DNA of 64,000 nt from Streptomyces filamentosus (GTDB lineage: Bacteria > Actinomycetota > Actinomycetes > Streptomycetales > Streptomycetaceae), in NCBI RefSeq assembly GCF_014654895.1, contig NZ_BNBE01000001.1:3184501-3248500 (forward strand), in the 5' to 3' direction. This document shows, piece by piece, positions 24,753 to 33,370 of the stretch (its first letter is position 1; every line of letters begins with the position of its first letter). The position numbers were made by a program, and so were the translations under genes. Below the pieces are notes generated by a model. The model was not told the origin of the DNA. It saw nothing but the letters and a program-made list of their open reading frames with translations, and did not search any database.

Positions 24753-25494
24753 ACAGCTCCGCCTGCCGGTCCGCCGGCAGGTTGCCGAGCGTCACCAGGT
24801 GCGGGGCCTGGGCGAGGGCCTGGGACCTGACGGCCTCTTTGGCGGACCACAGGGCCCGCACCGTGCCCTGCACGGCCCCGGTGGGGTAGGAGGCGAGGAC
24901 GGCCGCCGCCTCCCGCGCGGCGGCCAGCGCCCCGCCGGCCTCCGTCACCTCGCTGACCAGCCCCGTCTCGTACGCCCGGCGCGCGGACACCCGCTCGGCG
25001 GAGCCCATGAGCGCCATCCGGGCGACCTCGCCGAAGGGCATCCGCTGCGCCATGTGGACGGTCTCGAAGGCGCTGACCATGCCGTAGGTGGTGTGCGGGT
25101 CGAAGAAGGCCGCGGTCTCGCCGGCGATGAGGAACTCGGCCTCGCCGAGCAGGTAGAAGGCGCCGCCGCAGGCCATCCCCTCCACCGCGGCGATCACCGG
25201 TTTCCACAGGTCGTTGGCCTTGGGGCCGATCGCGACCAGCGGGTCGTCGATGGTGTACGGGGAGGAGGGCTGCGGCACCCGTCCGGCGTCGTCGCGGTCG
25301 ATGCCGGTGCAGAAGGCCCGCCCGCCGGCGCCGGTGACGACGATCGCCCGGATCCCGTCCTCGTACCGGAACCCCCGCCAGACCGCGCCGAGTTCGCGGG
25401 CCATGGCGAGGGTGAGCGCGTTGTGCCGCTCGGGCCGGTCGAGGGTGACGACGGCGACGCCGGTCTCCTCGTCCCGTTCCAGCGAGATCGTCAT
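24718..25494 (-). CDS. Enoyl-CoA hydratase/isomerase-family protein
   Basis: 258 residues with crotonase motifs: TLDRPERHNALTLAMARELG (~17-36), VVTGAGGRAFCTGIDRDD (~52-69) and the oxyanion-hole segment AAVEGMACGGAFYLLGEAEF (~99-118). It hydrates or isomerises enoyl-CoA esters. The ATG overlaps the DUF35 stop (ATGA), and the three-gene unit thiolase/aldolase-DUF35-hydratase starts under the operators at 27.1 kb. The second catalytic Glu seen in hydratases is not obvious (FFDPHTTYGMVSAF), so isomerase, hydrolase or other crotonase chemistry is possible. Confidence 0.88.
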   Translation of the reverse strand: MTISLERDEETGVAVVTLDRPERHNALTLAMARELGAVWRGFRYEDGIRAIVVTGAGGRAFCTGIDRDDAGRVPQPSSPYTIDDPLVAIGPKANDLWKPVIAAVEGMACGGAFYLLGEAEFLIAGETAAFFDPHTTYGMVSAFETVHMAQRMPFGEVARMALMGSAERVSARRAYETGLVSEVTEAGGALAAAREAAAVLASYPTGAVQGTVRALWSAKEAVRSQALAQAPHLVTLGNLPADRQAELFTSRRTGYRTR

Positions 25495-25916
25495 CCGCGC
25501 TCCAGGAGCCAGCGGGGCACGGCGATGCCGTCGATCTCGGTGAAGGCGACGCGGACGGGGGCGCCGATGCGGAGCCGGGCCGGGTCGACGGAGTCGAGGC
25601 GGGCGTCGGGGGCGGCGACGACGTTTCCGGCGAGGCGGATGCGGGGGGCGTCGGCGAGTTCGACGAGGACCGCGTTGTAGGGGGCCTGTTCGGCGTAGTC
25701 GGGGAGCAGCGGCGGGTGCGGGAGCACGTACGACCAGATGCGGCCGCGCCCGGACATGAGCCGCCACTCGGTGGCGAAGGACTGGCAGTGGGGGCAGCAG
25801 GGGCGGGGCGGGAAGCGGAGCTCGCCGCAGTCCGCGCAGCCTTGCACGCGCAGTTCGCCGCGGGCGGTGAACTCCCAGAAGGGGGCGCCGTCTTCGTCGA
25901 TGACGGGGTTCAGCAT
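25491..25916 (-). CDS. Zn-ribbon OB-fold (DUF35) acyl-CoA-associated protein
   Basis: 141 residues. A rubredoxin-like zinc ribbon with Cys27, Cys30, Cys41 and Cys44 (GCADCGELRFPPRPCCPHC) precedes an OB-fold domain (GRGRIWSYVLPHPPLLPDYA ... IRLAGNVVAAPD). DUF35 proteins pair with thiolase-like lipid-transfer proteins; in steroid side-chain degradation such a pair forms an aldol lyase. Here the gene is 5 bp from such a thiolase homologue, so a 1:1 complex is expected. Confidence 0.9.
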   Translation of the reverse strand: MLNPVIDEDGAPFWEFTARGELRVQGCADCGELRFPPRPCCPHCQSFATEWRLMSGRGRIWSYVLPHPPLLPDYAEQAPYNAVLVELADAPRIRLAGNVVAAPDARLDSVDPARLRIGAPVRVAFTEIDGIAVPRWLLERG

Positions 25917-25920
25917 CGGG

Positions 25921-27063
25921 TCAGCTCCTGAGGAGTAGGGCCGAGGTGGGGACGCCCTCGCCGGCGGTGACGAGGCAGGTGGCGGCGTCCGGCACCTGGG
26001 CGGTGGAGGTGCCGCGGAGCTGCTTCACGCCCTCGTTGATGAGGTTGAAGCCGTGGACGTATGCCTCGGAGAGCCCGCCGCCGCCGGTGTTGAGGGGGAG
26101 CCGGCCGCCGAGTTCGAGGGCGCCGCCCTCGGTGAAGGAGGCGCCCTCGCCGCGCTTGCAGAAGCCGTAGCCCTCCAGGGAGAGCGGCACGAGCGGGGTG
26201 AAGGCGTCGTAGATCTGGGCGACGTCCACGTCGTCCGGGCCGAAGTCGGCGGTCCGCCACAGGTGGCGGGCGGCGGTCCAGGCGGGGCCGGAGAGCGGGT
26301 CGTCGTTCCAGTAGTTGACCATGCCGTGGTGCTGGGCGGGCAGGCCCTGGGCGGCGGAGTGGACGTAGACGGGCCGCTGCCGGCAGTCGCGGGCCCGTTC
26401 GGCGGAGACGACGACGCAGGCGAGGGCGCCGTCGGTCTCCAGGCAGTTGTCGAAGAGGCAGAGGGGCTCGCTGATCCAGCGGGAGGTCATGTACATCTCG
26501 CGGGTCAGCGGGCGCTCGTACATGATCGCGTCCGGGTTCTGGTTGGCGCGGTTGCGGCAGGCGAGGGCGACGTTGAAGAGGTGGTCGCGGGTGGCGCCGT
26601 ACTCGTGCATGTAGCGGCGGGCGAGCATGCCGATCTCGTCGGCGGGGCGGAGCAGCCCGTAGGGGCGGGTCCACTGGCCGGGGGTGGGGAGCTGGACGGC
26701 GGTGTTCTTCCAGGGGCGGGGGCCGGAGCCGCGCTTGCGGGACCGCCAGGCGACGCCGACGCTCGCCTGGCCGGTGGCGACGGCGGCGGCGAGGTGGCCG
26801 ACGGTGGCGCAGGAACCGCCGCCGCCGTAGCCGACCTTGGAGAAGAAGGTGACGTCGCCGGCGCCGATGGCCTTGGCGACCTCGACCTCGTCGGTCTCCT
26901 CCATGGTGTACGAGGCGAAGGCGTCGACCTCGGACGGGGCGATGCCGGCGTCGTCGAGGGCGGCGAGGATCGCCCGGCAGGCGAGGGCCTTCTCGGTCTC
27001 CGGGAGCTGTTTCGCGAAGGCGGTCTGTCCTATGCCGACGATGGCGGTGGCGTCCTTGAGCAC
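25921..27063 (-). CDS. Thiolase-like lipid-transfer protein, possible aldolase (Ltp-type)
   Basis: 380 residues, start ATG 27063. Features: AIVGIGQTAFAKQLPETEKA at the N-terminus, ARRYMHEYGATRDHLFNVAL, DVAQIYDAFTPLVPLSLEGY, and NTGGGGLSEAYVHGFNLINE. Where the paralogue at 15.7 kb retains CHPG, this one has a tyrosine (SEAYVHG), the pattern of Ltp-type retro-aldolases rather than true thiolases. With the adjacent DUF35 protein it could split an aldol adduct of a bulky acyl-CoA. Divergent from the acyl-CoA synthetase across two operators. Confidence 0.85.
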   Translation of the reverse strand: MLKDATAIVGIGQTAFAKQLPETEKALACRAILAALDDAGIAPSEVDAFASYTMEETDEVEVAKAIGAGDVTFFSKVGYGGGGSCATVGHLAAAVATGQASVGVAWRSRKRGSGPRPWKNTAVQLPTPGQWTRPYGLLRPADEIGMLARRYMHEYGATRDHLFNVALACRNRANQNPDAIMYERPLTREMYMTSRWISEPLCLFDNCLETDGALACVVVSAERARDCRQRPVYVHSAAQGLPAQHHGMVNYWNDDPLSGPAWTAARHLWRTADFGPDDVDVAQIYDAFTPLVPLSLEGYGFCKRGEGASFTEGGALELGGRLPLNTGGGGLSEAYVHGFNLINEGVKQLRGTSTAQVPDAATCLVTAGEGVPTSALLLRS

Positions 27064-27088
27064 CGGACCTCCTCATGGGGCAGCACTG

Positions 27089-27130
27089 CTGACAGCGCGT
27101 CAGGCTACAACTAATCTGACGGATAGTCAG
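27089..27130. promoter_or_regulatory. Two CTGACG-type operators (sites C and D) between divergent genes
   Basis: CTGACAGCGCGTCAG (27089-27103) and CTGACGGATAGTCAG (27116-27130), centres 27 bp apart, each one mismatch from the palindrome. The first is 25 bp from the thiolase-like start (minus); the second overlaps a TAATCT -10 box (27112-27117) for the synthetase (plus). Confidence 0.72.
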
Positions 27131-27154
27131 CTACACCGAGGCTGGGGGTTCGAC

Positions 27155-28705
27155 ATGCGTGGTGACCTGGAGTGGGGCACGATCCCGGGACTCGTCCGGG
27201 CGGCGGGGGAGCGGTGGGGCGGACGGGAGGCGGTCGCCGAAGGGCGCGTCCGCGTCTCGTACGCCGAACTCGCCGCCCGCGTCGAGCGGTCCGCCGCCGC
27301 CTGCCTGGCCGCCGGGACACGGCCCGGGGACCGGGTCGCGGTCTGGGCGCCCAACAGCCTCGACTGGATCGTCGCCGCCCTCGGCGCCGTCACCGCCGGC
27401 GCCGTCCTCGTCCCGCTCAACACCCGCTTCAAGGGCACCGAGGCCGCCGACGTCCTGGCCCGCTCCCGCGCCCGGCTCCTCTTCGTCACCGGCACCTTCC
27501 TCGGCACCTCGTACGTGGCCTCCCTGCGCCGCGCCGGGGTGCCCCTGCCGCACCTGGAACGGGTCGTCGTCCTCGGCGACACCGCCCCCGAGGAGACCGG
27601 CTGGACCACCTGGAAGGCGTTCCTCGCCGAGGGCGACCGGATCCCGGCGGAGCGCGTACGGGCCCGCGCCGACGCGATCGACCCCGACGCCCCCTCCGAC
27701 GTCATCTACACCTCCGGCACCACCGGCCGCCCCAAGGGCGCCGTCATCACCCACGCCCAGACCCTGCGCTGCTACGAGGACTGGGCGGCCCTCGCCGGAC
27801 TCGCGGAGGGGGACCGCTACCTGGTGGTGAACCCCTTCTTCCACACCTTCGGATACAAGGCGGGCGTCCTCGCCTGTCTGATGCGCGGGGCGGTGATCGT
27901 GCCGCAGCCCGTCTTCACCGCCGACACCGTCCTCGCCAACGTCGCCGCCGAGCGGATCAGCGTGCTGCCCGGCCCGCCCACCCTCCACCAGGCGCTCCTC
28001 GACCACCCGGCCCGCGCCGCCCACGATCTGTCCTCCCTCCGGCTGGTCGTCACCGGCGCCGCCGTCGTCCCGCTGCTCCTCGTCGAGCGCCTCCGCTCCG
28101 AGCTGGGCATCGGCACCGTCCTCACCGCCTACGGCCTCTCCGAGGCGAGCGGCCTCGTCACCATGTGCCGCCGCGACGACCCCGACGCGACGATCGCCAC
28201 CACCTCCGGCCGCGCCGTCCCCGGCACCGAGGTCCGGCTCTCGGACACCGGCGAGGTCCTGGTCCGGGGCCACAACGTGATGCGCGGCTACTTCGAGGAC
28301 GAGGCGGCCACGGCCGAGGCGATCGACCCGGACGGCTGGCTGCGCACCGGCGACATCGGCGTCCTCGACGGGGCGGGCAACCTCCGGATCACCGACCGCC
28401 TCAAGGACATGTTCATCGTCGGCGGCTTCAACGCCTACCCCGCCGAGATCGAGCAACTCCTGGGCCTGCACCCGGACATCGCCGACGTCGCCGTCATCGG
28501 CGTCCCCGACGCCCGGCTCGGCGAGGTCGGCAAGGCGTTCGCGGTGCGGCGGCCGGGTGCGCGGGTCACCGCCGACGACCTGATCGCCTGGTCCCGGCGG
28601 GAGATGGCGAACTACAAGGTGCCCCGGCAGGTCGAGTTCGTCACCGAACTCCCGCGCAACGCGAGCGGGAAGGTGGTCAAGGGGGAGCTGCGGAAGCGGG
28701 GTTGA
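27155..28705 (+). CDS. AMP-forming acyl-CoA synthetase (FadD3-like)
   Basis: 516 residues. ANL motifs: DVIYTSGTTGRPKGAVITHA (A3), LTAYGLSEASGLVTM (A5), GWLRTGDIGVLD (A7), ITDRLKDMFIVGGFNAYPAEIE (A8) and the catalytic lysine in RNASGKVVKGEL. The FNAYPAEIE form and size match short/medium and ring-derived acid ligases such as FadD3, rather than long-chain ligases. It would commit the regulon's substrate to CoA thioester form. The ATG at 27155 lies 25 bp after operator D. Confidence 0.88.
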   Translation: MRGDLEWGTIPGLVRAAGERWGGREAVAEGRVRVSYAELAARVERSAAACLAAGTRPGDRVAVWAPNSLDWIVAALGAVTAGAVLVPLNTRFKGTEAADVLARSRARLLFVTGTFLGTSYVASLRRAGVPLPHLERVVVLGDTAPEETGWTTWKAFLAEGDRIPAERVRARADAIDPDAPSDVIYTSGTTGRPKGAVITHAQTLRCYEDWAALAGLAEGDRYLVVNPFFHTFGYKAGVLACLMRGAVIVPQPVFTADTVLANVAAERISVLPGPPTLHQALLDHPARAAHDLSSLRLVVTGAAVVPLLLVERLRSELGIGTVLTAYGLSEASGLVTMCRRDDPDATIATTSGRAVPGTEVRLSDTGEVLVRGHNVMRGYFEDEAATAEAIDPDGWLRTGDIGVLDGAGNLRITDRLKDMFIVGGFNAYPAEIEQLLGLHPDIADVAVIGVPDARLGEVGKAFAVRRPGARVTADDLIAWSRREMANYKVPRQVEFVTELPRNASGKVVKGELRKRG

Positions 28706-28793
28706 CCCCGTGGGGGCGAGGCGGCCCCCTACCGAATTTCCGGAGTACTGGAATCCGTTTATGGAAAGAAGGGCGGGGCCGCAACCACCTGAC

Positions 28794-28807
28794 GACGTGT
28801 CCACGTC
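28794..28807 (+). promoter_or_regulatory. Perfect palindrome upstream of the LppU-like gene
   Basis: GACGTGTCCACGTC, 6+6 with a 2-nt centre, 42 bp before the GTG start, followed by the AT-rich CATAAAGACG. Operator role inferred. Confidence 0.4.
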
Positions 28808-28848
28808 ATAAAGACGCCACGTGCCCCCTCTCCCTCCGAGGAGCAGCA

Positions 28849-29535
28849 GTGTCCACGCAGGAGATCCCCCTCACCCTCACCCCGCAGCAGGCCGCCACCG
28901 GCGTCGTCATCCCGGTGACCCTCCCGGGGAACCTCCCCGGCGGCGGCCGCACCGAGATCCACGTCCCGCCCTGCCGGAACGGCGACGTCGTCCCCGTCCC
29001 CTTCGCGGGCACCACCGTCCTCCTCCGCATCACCGTCGCCGGCGGCCAGGCCCCCCGGCAGCGGAAGTCCGGCGTCGCCGGCTGCCTCGTGCCGCTCCTC
29101 GTCATCGGTGCGATCGTCGGCGGCTCGTACCTCCTGGGCGACGACGACGACGAGGAACCCACCGTCTCCCGGCCGACGATCCCCACCTTCTCCGTCTCGC
29201 CCTTCCCCAGCCTCGACCTCGGCCTCCCGACCGACCCCGCCGCCACCCCCACCGAAGAGGAGCCCGACCCCTACGAGAAGGGCACCTGCCTCAACGGCAC
29301 CCTCCCCGACTCGGAGACCGCCCAGTCCGTCAGCGGCGTCGACGAGGTCCCCTGCTCGGCCTCGGACGCCCACTACAAGGTCATCCAGACCTTCCCCTTC
29401 ACCTCCGACATGAACAAGTGCAACGCCAACCCCAGGACCCAGTACGCCTTCTCGCACCGCTACACCATGAACGGCACCACCATCAGCGAGTACGTCTACT
29501 GCCTCGTCGGCCTCGGCTCCTACGCCCGCGGCTGA
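28849..29535 (+). CDS. LppU/SCO3897-family membrane-anchored protein
   Basis: 228 residues from a GTG with GAGGAG upstream. Cytoplasmic N-terminal ~80 residues with a beta-rich segment (IPLTLTPQQAATGVVIPVTL), one transmembrane helix (~86-104, CLVPLLVIGAIVGGSYLLG), an acidic/Pro/Ser linker and an extracytoplasmic LppU-like domain with four cysteines (GTCLNGTLPD, EVPCSASDAHYKVIQTFPF, NKCNANPRTQYAF, YVYCLVGLG). Role unknown. The 3' end overlaps the DUF2079 gene by 16 bp. Confidence 0.75.
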   Translation: MSTQEIPLTLTPQQAATGVVIPVTLPGNLPGGGRTEIHVPPCRNGDVVPVPFAGTTVLLRITVAGGQAPRQRKSGVAGCLVPLLVIGAIVGGSYLLGDDDDEEPTVSRPTIPTFSVSPFPSLDLGLPTDPAATPTEEEPDPYEKGTCLNGTLPDSETAQSVSGVDEVPCSASDAHYKVIQTFPFTSDMNKCNANPRTQYAFSHRYTMNGTTISEYVYCLVGLGSYARG

Positions 29536-30965
29536 CCCTTCTCGCGGTGCAGCAGGACGATCCCGTCGCCGTCCCGCACCACCCGCCAGGCCGGATCCCC
29601 GGCCACCGCGCGCAGCACCCCGTCCGTCGCCCCCGCCGGGAAGCCGTCCGCCCGGTCCAGGACCAGCCATTCCACGGCCGGCGCCCGGTCGAGGAGGGCC
29701 GGGGTCGCGAGCCGCACCGTCGTGCGGTCCGTCAGGTGCGGGGCGAGCGCGTTGCTCGCCGCCACCCGCGCCCCGTCCGGCACCCGCCCCACCGCCGCCC
29801 GCGCCGCCGCCTCCCTCGGCCCCTCCCGCCAGAAGCCCGGGGTGGCGAGCTGCGCCGTCGGCTGGAGGGGCAGCAGCAGGAGCACGGCCCCGAGCGCCGC
29901 GAGCAGGGGCCCCCGGCCGTCGCCGCGCGGCCACGGCACCGGCGGCCGCGCCCCGCGCCGCACCGCGTCCACCAGCGCCGCGAACGCCACCGGCACGAGC
30001 ACCGCCGAGTAGTGCAGCCCCGGCTCCCAGTGCGACGGCACCGACGAGGTGAACCGCCAGGCCAGCGTGGGCAGCAGCAGCCACGCCAGCGGACTGCGCA
30101 CCACCAGGCCCCCGGTGACCGCGAGCAGCGCCAGGACGGTCAGCGCCTTCACGGGCCAGCCGTCGAGGAACCCGTACGCGCCCCCGATCCGTTCCGCGTA
30201 CAGGTACCGCCCGTCCGGCGCGAAGCCCGGGACCACCACCTTCAGGACGAGCAGCGCGGCGAGGACGGACCCGCAGGCCAGGAACCATCCGGTGCGCCGC
30301 TCCCGCCGGTCGCGCGCCCGGTGGACGATCAGCAGCCCGAGGACCGCCGCCGTCGCCCCCAGGTCCTCCTTCACGAGCAGCAGCCCGGCCGCCCACCAGG
30401 CCGCCGCCCGCGACCGCCCGTCCAGGTACGCCCGGCAGGCCAGCGCCAGCAGCGGCAGCGCGAACGCCACCTCGTGGAAGTCGAAGCCGATCAGCGTCTG
30501 CACGCCCCACGCCAGCCCGCAGGCCGCCGCGACCACCGGACCGGCGAACTCCCCGTGGGGCAGGTGCCGTCCGGCCGTCCGCCCCGTCACGTACACCGTC
30601 GCCGCGACGAGGGCCGCCTGCGCCACGAGCAGCACCTCCACGTGCGGCACCAGCCGGTACACCGGGCCGAGCAGCGCGAGCACCGGATGGAAGTGGTCCC
30701 CCAGCAGCGGCAGCGCCTCCCCCTCGAAACCGGCCGGCGCGGTCGCCGTCCGGATCTCCGACGCGGGCAGCCGCCCCTCCGCCCACGACCGCACCGCCTG
30801 CCCGAAGATCCCCAGGTCGTAGCCGGTCGTCCGGAACCGGGCGTGGTTGCGCAGCGCGAAGGCCGCGTGCAGGACGAAGAGGACGAGGGCGACGCACGCG
30901 GGCCCGGCCCTGCCGACCGGGGCGGCGACGCGCCGGGGCTTCTCGACGGCGGTGATCATGAGCAT
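29520..30965 (-). CDS. DUF2079 multispanning membrane protein
   Basis: 481 residues with about nine to ten hydrophobic helices and the DUF2079 signature near the N-terminus (RNHARFRTTGYDLGIFGQAV) and EALPLLGDHFHPVLALLGPV, IGFDFHEVAFALPLLALA, LLVKEDLGAT. The fold belongs to the GT-C-like membrane glycosyltransferase group, but no donor or acceptor is known. It is divergent from the response regulator and shares its operator-bearing promoter region, so it may be a target of that two-component system. Confidence 0.88.
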   Translation of the reverse strand: MLMITAVEKPRRVAAPVGRAGPACVALVLFVLHAAFALRNHARFRTTGYDLGIFGQAVRSWAEGRLPASEIRTATAPAGFEGEALPLLGDHFHPVLALLGPVYRLVPHVEVLLVAQAALVAATVYVTGRTAGRHLPHGEFAGPVVAAACGLAWGVQTLIGFDFHEVAFALPLLALACRAYLDGRSRAAAWWAAGLLLVKEDLGATAAVLGLLIVHRARDRRERRTGWFLACGSVLAALLVLKVVVPGFAPDGRYLYAERIGGAYGFLDGWPVKALTVLALLAVTGGLVVRSPLAWLLLPTLAWRFTSSVPSHWEPGLHYSAVLVPVAFAALVDAVRRGARPPVPWPRGDGRGPLLAALGAVLLLLPLQPTAQLATPGFWREGPREAAARAAVGRVPDGARVAASNALAPHLTDRTTVRLATPALLDRAPAVEWLVLDRADGFPAGATDGVLRAVAGDPAWRVVRDGDGIVLLHREKGQPRA

Positions 30966-30985
30966 GGGGGCAGCCTCGGCGACAC

Positions 30986-31028
30986 CCCCTGAAGGGCCCC
31001 TGAAGCCCCCTGAGGATTTCCTCAGGGG
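30986..31028. promoter_or_regulatory. Heptamer direct repeats and inverted repeat: likely response-regulator box
   Basis: CCCCTGA occurs at 30986, 30997 and 31007, i.e. at 11- and 10-bp steps, and the third copy continues into a perfect inverted repeat, CCCCTGAGGA (31007-31016) and TCCTCAGGGG (31019-31028). OmpR-type regulators bind heptamer direct repeats at about 11-bp phase. A GATACT box at 31048-31053 precedes the regulator ATG by 7 bp. Confidence 0.65.
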
Positions 31029-31060
31029 ACCCCGTCCGGCGACCGGCGATACTCGGACCC

Positions 31061-31735
31061 ATGCGCATCCTGGTGATCGAGGACGAGGAACGGATGGCCG
31101 CCTCGCTGCGGCGCGGCCTCACCGCCGTCGGCTACACCGTCGACACCGCCCACGACGGCGTCACCGGCCTCCACCTCGCCCGCGAACACCGCTACGCCGC
31201 CGTCCTCCTGGACCTCATGCTGCCCGGCCTCAGCGGCTACCAGGTCTGCGCCCGGCTGCGCGCCGAGGGCAACGACGTGCCGGTGCTGATGCTCACCGCG
31301 AAGAACGGCGAGTACGACGAGGCCGAGGGCCTCGACACCGGCGCCGACGACTACCTCGCGAAACCCTTCTCGTACGTCGTCCTGGAAGCCCGGCTGCGCG
31401 CCCTCGTCCGGCGCGGCGGCGCCCGCGTCCCCACCCTCCTCGAAGCCGGCGACCTGTGGCTCGACCCGGCCCGCCGCACCTGCGGCCGGGGCGCCGAACA
31501 GATCGCCCTCACCCCGAAGGAGTTCGCCGTCCTCCACTGCCTGCTGGGCCGGCTCGACGAGGTGGTGCCCGTCCTGGACGTCCTCGACGAGGTCTGGTCG
31601 GCGGACTTCACCGGCGACCCCAACATCGTGCACGTCTACATCAGCGCCGTGCGGAAGAAGATCGACGCCCCCTTCGGCCGCGAGACCATCGAGACGGTGA
31701 GGGGCGCGGGCTACCGGGTGAGCGGCCGTGCGTGA
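31061..31735 (+). CDS. OmpR-family two-component response regulator
   Basis: 224 residues: receiver domain with phospho-acceptor Asp51 (LLDLMLPGLSG), DE/ED pocket (IEDEERM), Thr/Lys switch (MLTAKN, LAKPFSY), then a winged-helix output domain (IALTPKEFAVLHCLLGRL ... NIVHVYISAVRKKI ... GAGYRVSG). Likely leaderless from the GATACT box. The stop overlaps the kinase start by 8 bp. Expected to bind the repeats at 30986-31028 and thus its own and the DUF2079 promoters. Confidence 0.95.
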   Translation: MRILVIEDEERMAASLRRGLTAVGYTVDTAHDGVTGLHLAREHRYAAVLLDLMLPGLSGYQVCARLRAEGNDVPVLMLTAKNGEYDEAEGLDTGADDYLAKPFSYVVLEARLRALVRRGGARVPTLLEAGDLWLDPARRTCGRGAEQIALTPKEFAVLHCLLGRLDEVVPVLDVLDEVWSADFTGDPNIVHVYISAVRKKIDAPFGRETIETVRGAGYRVSGRA

Positions 31736-33224
31736 CTCCTCCGCCCCTCCCGCGCGCCCGGTCTGGGCGACCCGCCCGGTGTGGGCCTCCGGCCTGGCGG
31801 CGGCCCTGGTCGTCGGCACCGCCGTGGCCTGGCTCCAGTACGCCGACCGCGCCGCCGGACCGCGCTCCCCCTGGCCCGCCGTCCACATCAACCACGACCG
31901 CGTCGGCCCGCAGATCGAGCAGATCACCACCTGGGGCACCTGGGCCGGAGCGCTGTACGTCGCCTCCGTCTGCCTCCTCGCGGGGAAGGGCGGCCCGTGG
32001 TGGGTACGGCTCCGGGGCGCGGCGGTCGCCGGAGCGGTGACGGCCTGCCTGTACGCCACCTACGGCAGCTGGCTCGTCCGCGAGAACGAACAGCACAAGG
32101 TCGACGTCGCGGAGAAGGCGTTCCGCTGGGCCCTCGTCTGCATCGGCCCCTCCGCCGGCCTCCTCACGGCGGCGGCCGTCGCCGCAGCGGTGGGCCGGGG
32201 CGGCGCCCGGATCTCCTTCCGGGGCCGGGTGGCGCTGACGGCCGCAGCGGCGACCGGAGCGCTGTTCCTCGGGGGCGTCCACACCTTCCAGACCCTGAAC
32301 GACGCCTACGACTCGCTCGACAAGGTCTACTGGATCGCCCTCACCACCGGCGTGCCGCTCACGGCCCTGCTCACCGGCTTCCTCGTGCACGTCATGGTCG
32401 CGCGGGCGCTGCGGCCGGTCGACGCGATCCGGCGCGAACTCGCCGACATCACCGGGCAGTCACTGGACCGCCGCGTCCCGGTCCCGCCCACGGAGGACGT
32501 CATCGCGGACCTCGCCCGCACCACGAACGCCACCCTCGACCGGGTCGAGGCCGCGGCCACCCGGCAACGCGAGTTCACCGCCGACGCGGCCCACGAACTC
32601 CGCAGCCCGCTCGCCTCGCTGCGGGCCCAGCTCGAATCGGCGCTGCGACACCCGGAGTCGGTGGACGACTGGCGGCAGGTCGTCACGGAGGCGGCCACCG
32701 ACGTCGTCCGCCTCCAGCACCTCGCCGACGACCTCCTGCTCCTCGCCGGCCACGGCGCGGCCCCGCCCGTCCGCATCCCCGTCGACCTGTCGGCCCTCGC
32801 GGAGGACCTGGTGCGCGAACACCAGCACCTCCCGGAGTCCGCCGCGCTCCGTCTCCGCTGCGAGGCACCCGCCCCCGCGGTCCTCCCCGGCAACCCGGCC
32901 CACCTGGACCGGCTCCTCCGCAACCTCCTGGCGAACGCCTGCCGCCACGCGCGGACGGAGGTCACGGTGACGGTGACCCGCTCCGGCCCCGAGCTGCTCC
33001 TGTCCGTCCACGACGACGGCCCCGGCATCCCGCCCGCCGACCGCACCCGCGTCTTCGACCGCTTCACCCGCCTCGACGAGGCCCGCACCCGCACCACCGG
33101 CGGCGCCGGACTGGGCCTCCCCATCGCCAGGGACCTCACCACCTCCCATGCCGGCACCCTCTCCATCGAGGACGCGGAAACCGGCGGAGCCCTGTTGGTG
33201 GCGCGGTTCCCGGCCGGGGGGTGA
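31728..33224 (+). CDS. Sensor histidine kinase
   Basis: 498 residues from a GTG overlapping the regulator gene. Four hydrophobic helices in the first ~225 residues frame the sensor; a HAMP-like segment follows (ARALRPVDAIRRELADITGQ). H-box DAAHELRSPLASLRAQLE with His289, N-box LLRNLLANACRHAR, G1 VHDDGPGIPPADR, G2 GGAGLGLPIAR. A signal reaching the membrane or periplasm is likely. Downstream lies, tail to tail, a gene for a small secreted peptide. Confidence 0.93.
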   Translation: MRDSSAPPARPVWATRPVWASGLAAALVVGTAVAWLQYADRAAGPRSPWPAVHINHDRVGPQIEQITTWGTWAGALYVASVCLLAGKGGPWWVRLRGAAVAGAVTACLYATYGSWLVRENEQHKVDVAEKAFRWALVCIGPSAGLLTAAAVAAAVGRGGARISFRGRVALTAAAATGALFLGGVHTFQTLNDAYDSLDKVYWIALTTGVPLTALLTGFLVHVMVARALRPVDAIRRELADITGQSLDRRVPVPPTEDVIADLARTTNATLDRVEAAATRQREFTADAAHELRSPLASLRAQLESALRHPESVDDWRQVVTEAATDVVRLQHLADDLLLLAGHGAAPPVRIPVDLSALAEDLVREHQHLPESAALRLRCEAPAPAVLPGNPAHLDRLLRNLLANACRHARTEVTVTVTRSGPELLLSVHDDGPGIPPADRTRVFDRFTRLDEARTRTTGGAGLGLPIARDLTTSHAGTLSIEDAETGGALLVARFPAGG

Positions 33225-33232
33225 GGGCTGGG

Positions 33233-33370
33233 TCAGCGGCCGGCGCGGAGGTCGTCGTGGGAGGTGTCGGCGGTGGTGATGTGCACGTTGGCCGAGGCGG
33301 GTGCGGCCGCGCCGAAGGCGAGGGCGACGGCGACGAACGTCAGGGCGAGCAGGCGTGTCGTGCTGCGCAT
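33233..33370 (-). CDS. Small secreted peptide; predicted mature form begins NVHITT
   Basis: 45 residues, ATG at 33370 with GAGGAG 6 nt upstream. MRSTTRLLAL starts a clear signal peptide with h-region to ~22 and an Ala-x-Ala site (APASA, residues 23-27). Cleavage after Ala27 would release an 18-residue peptide, NVHITTADTSHDDLRAGR. Its first residues match the NVHVTT repeat of the neighbouring 74-aa protein. The gene is convergent with the histidine kinase (8 bp between stops). No known family; a signalling or matrix role is speculation. Confidence 0.72.
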   Translation of the reverse strand: MRSTTRLLALTFVAVALAFGAAAPASANVHITTADTSHDDLRAGR

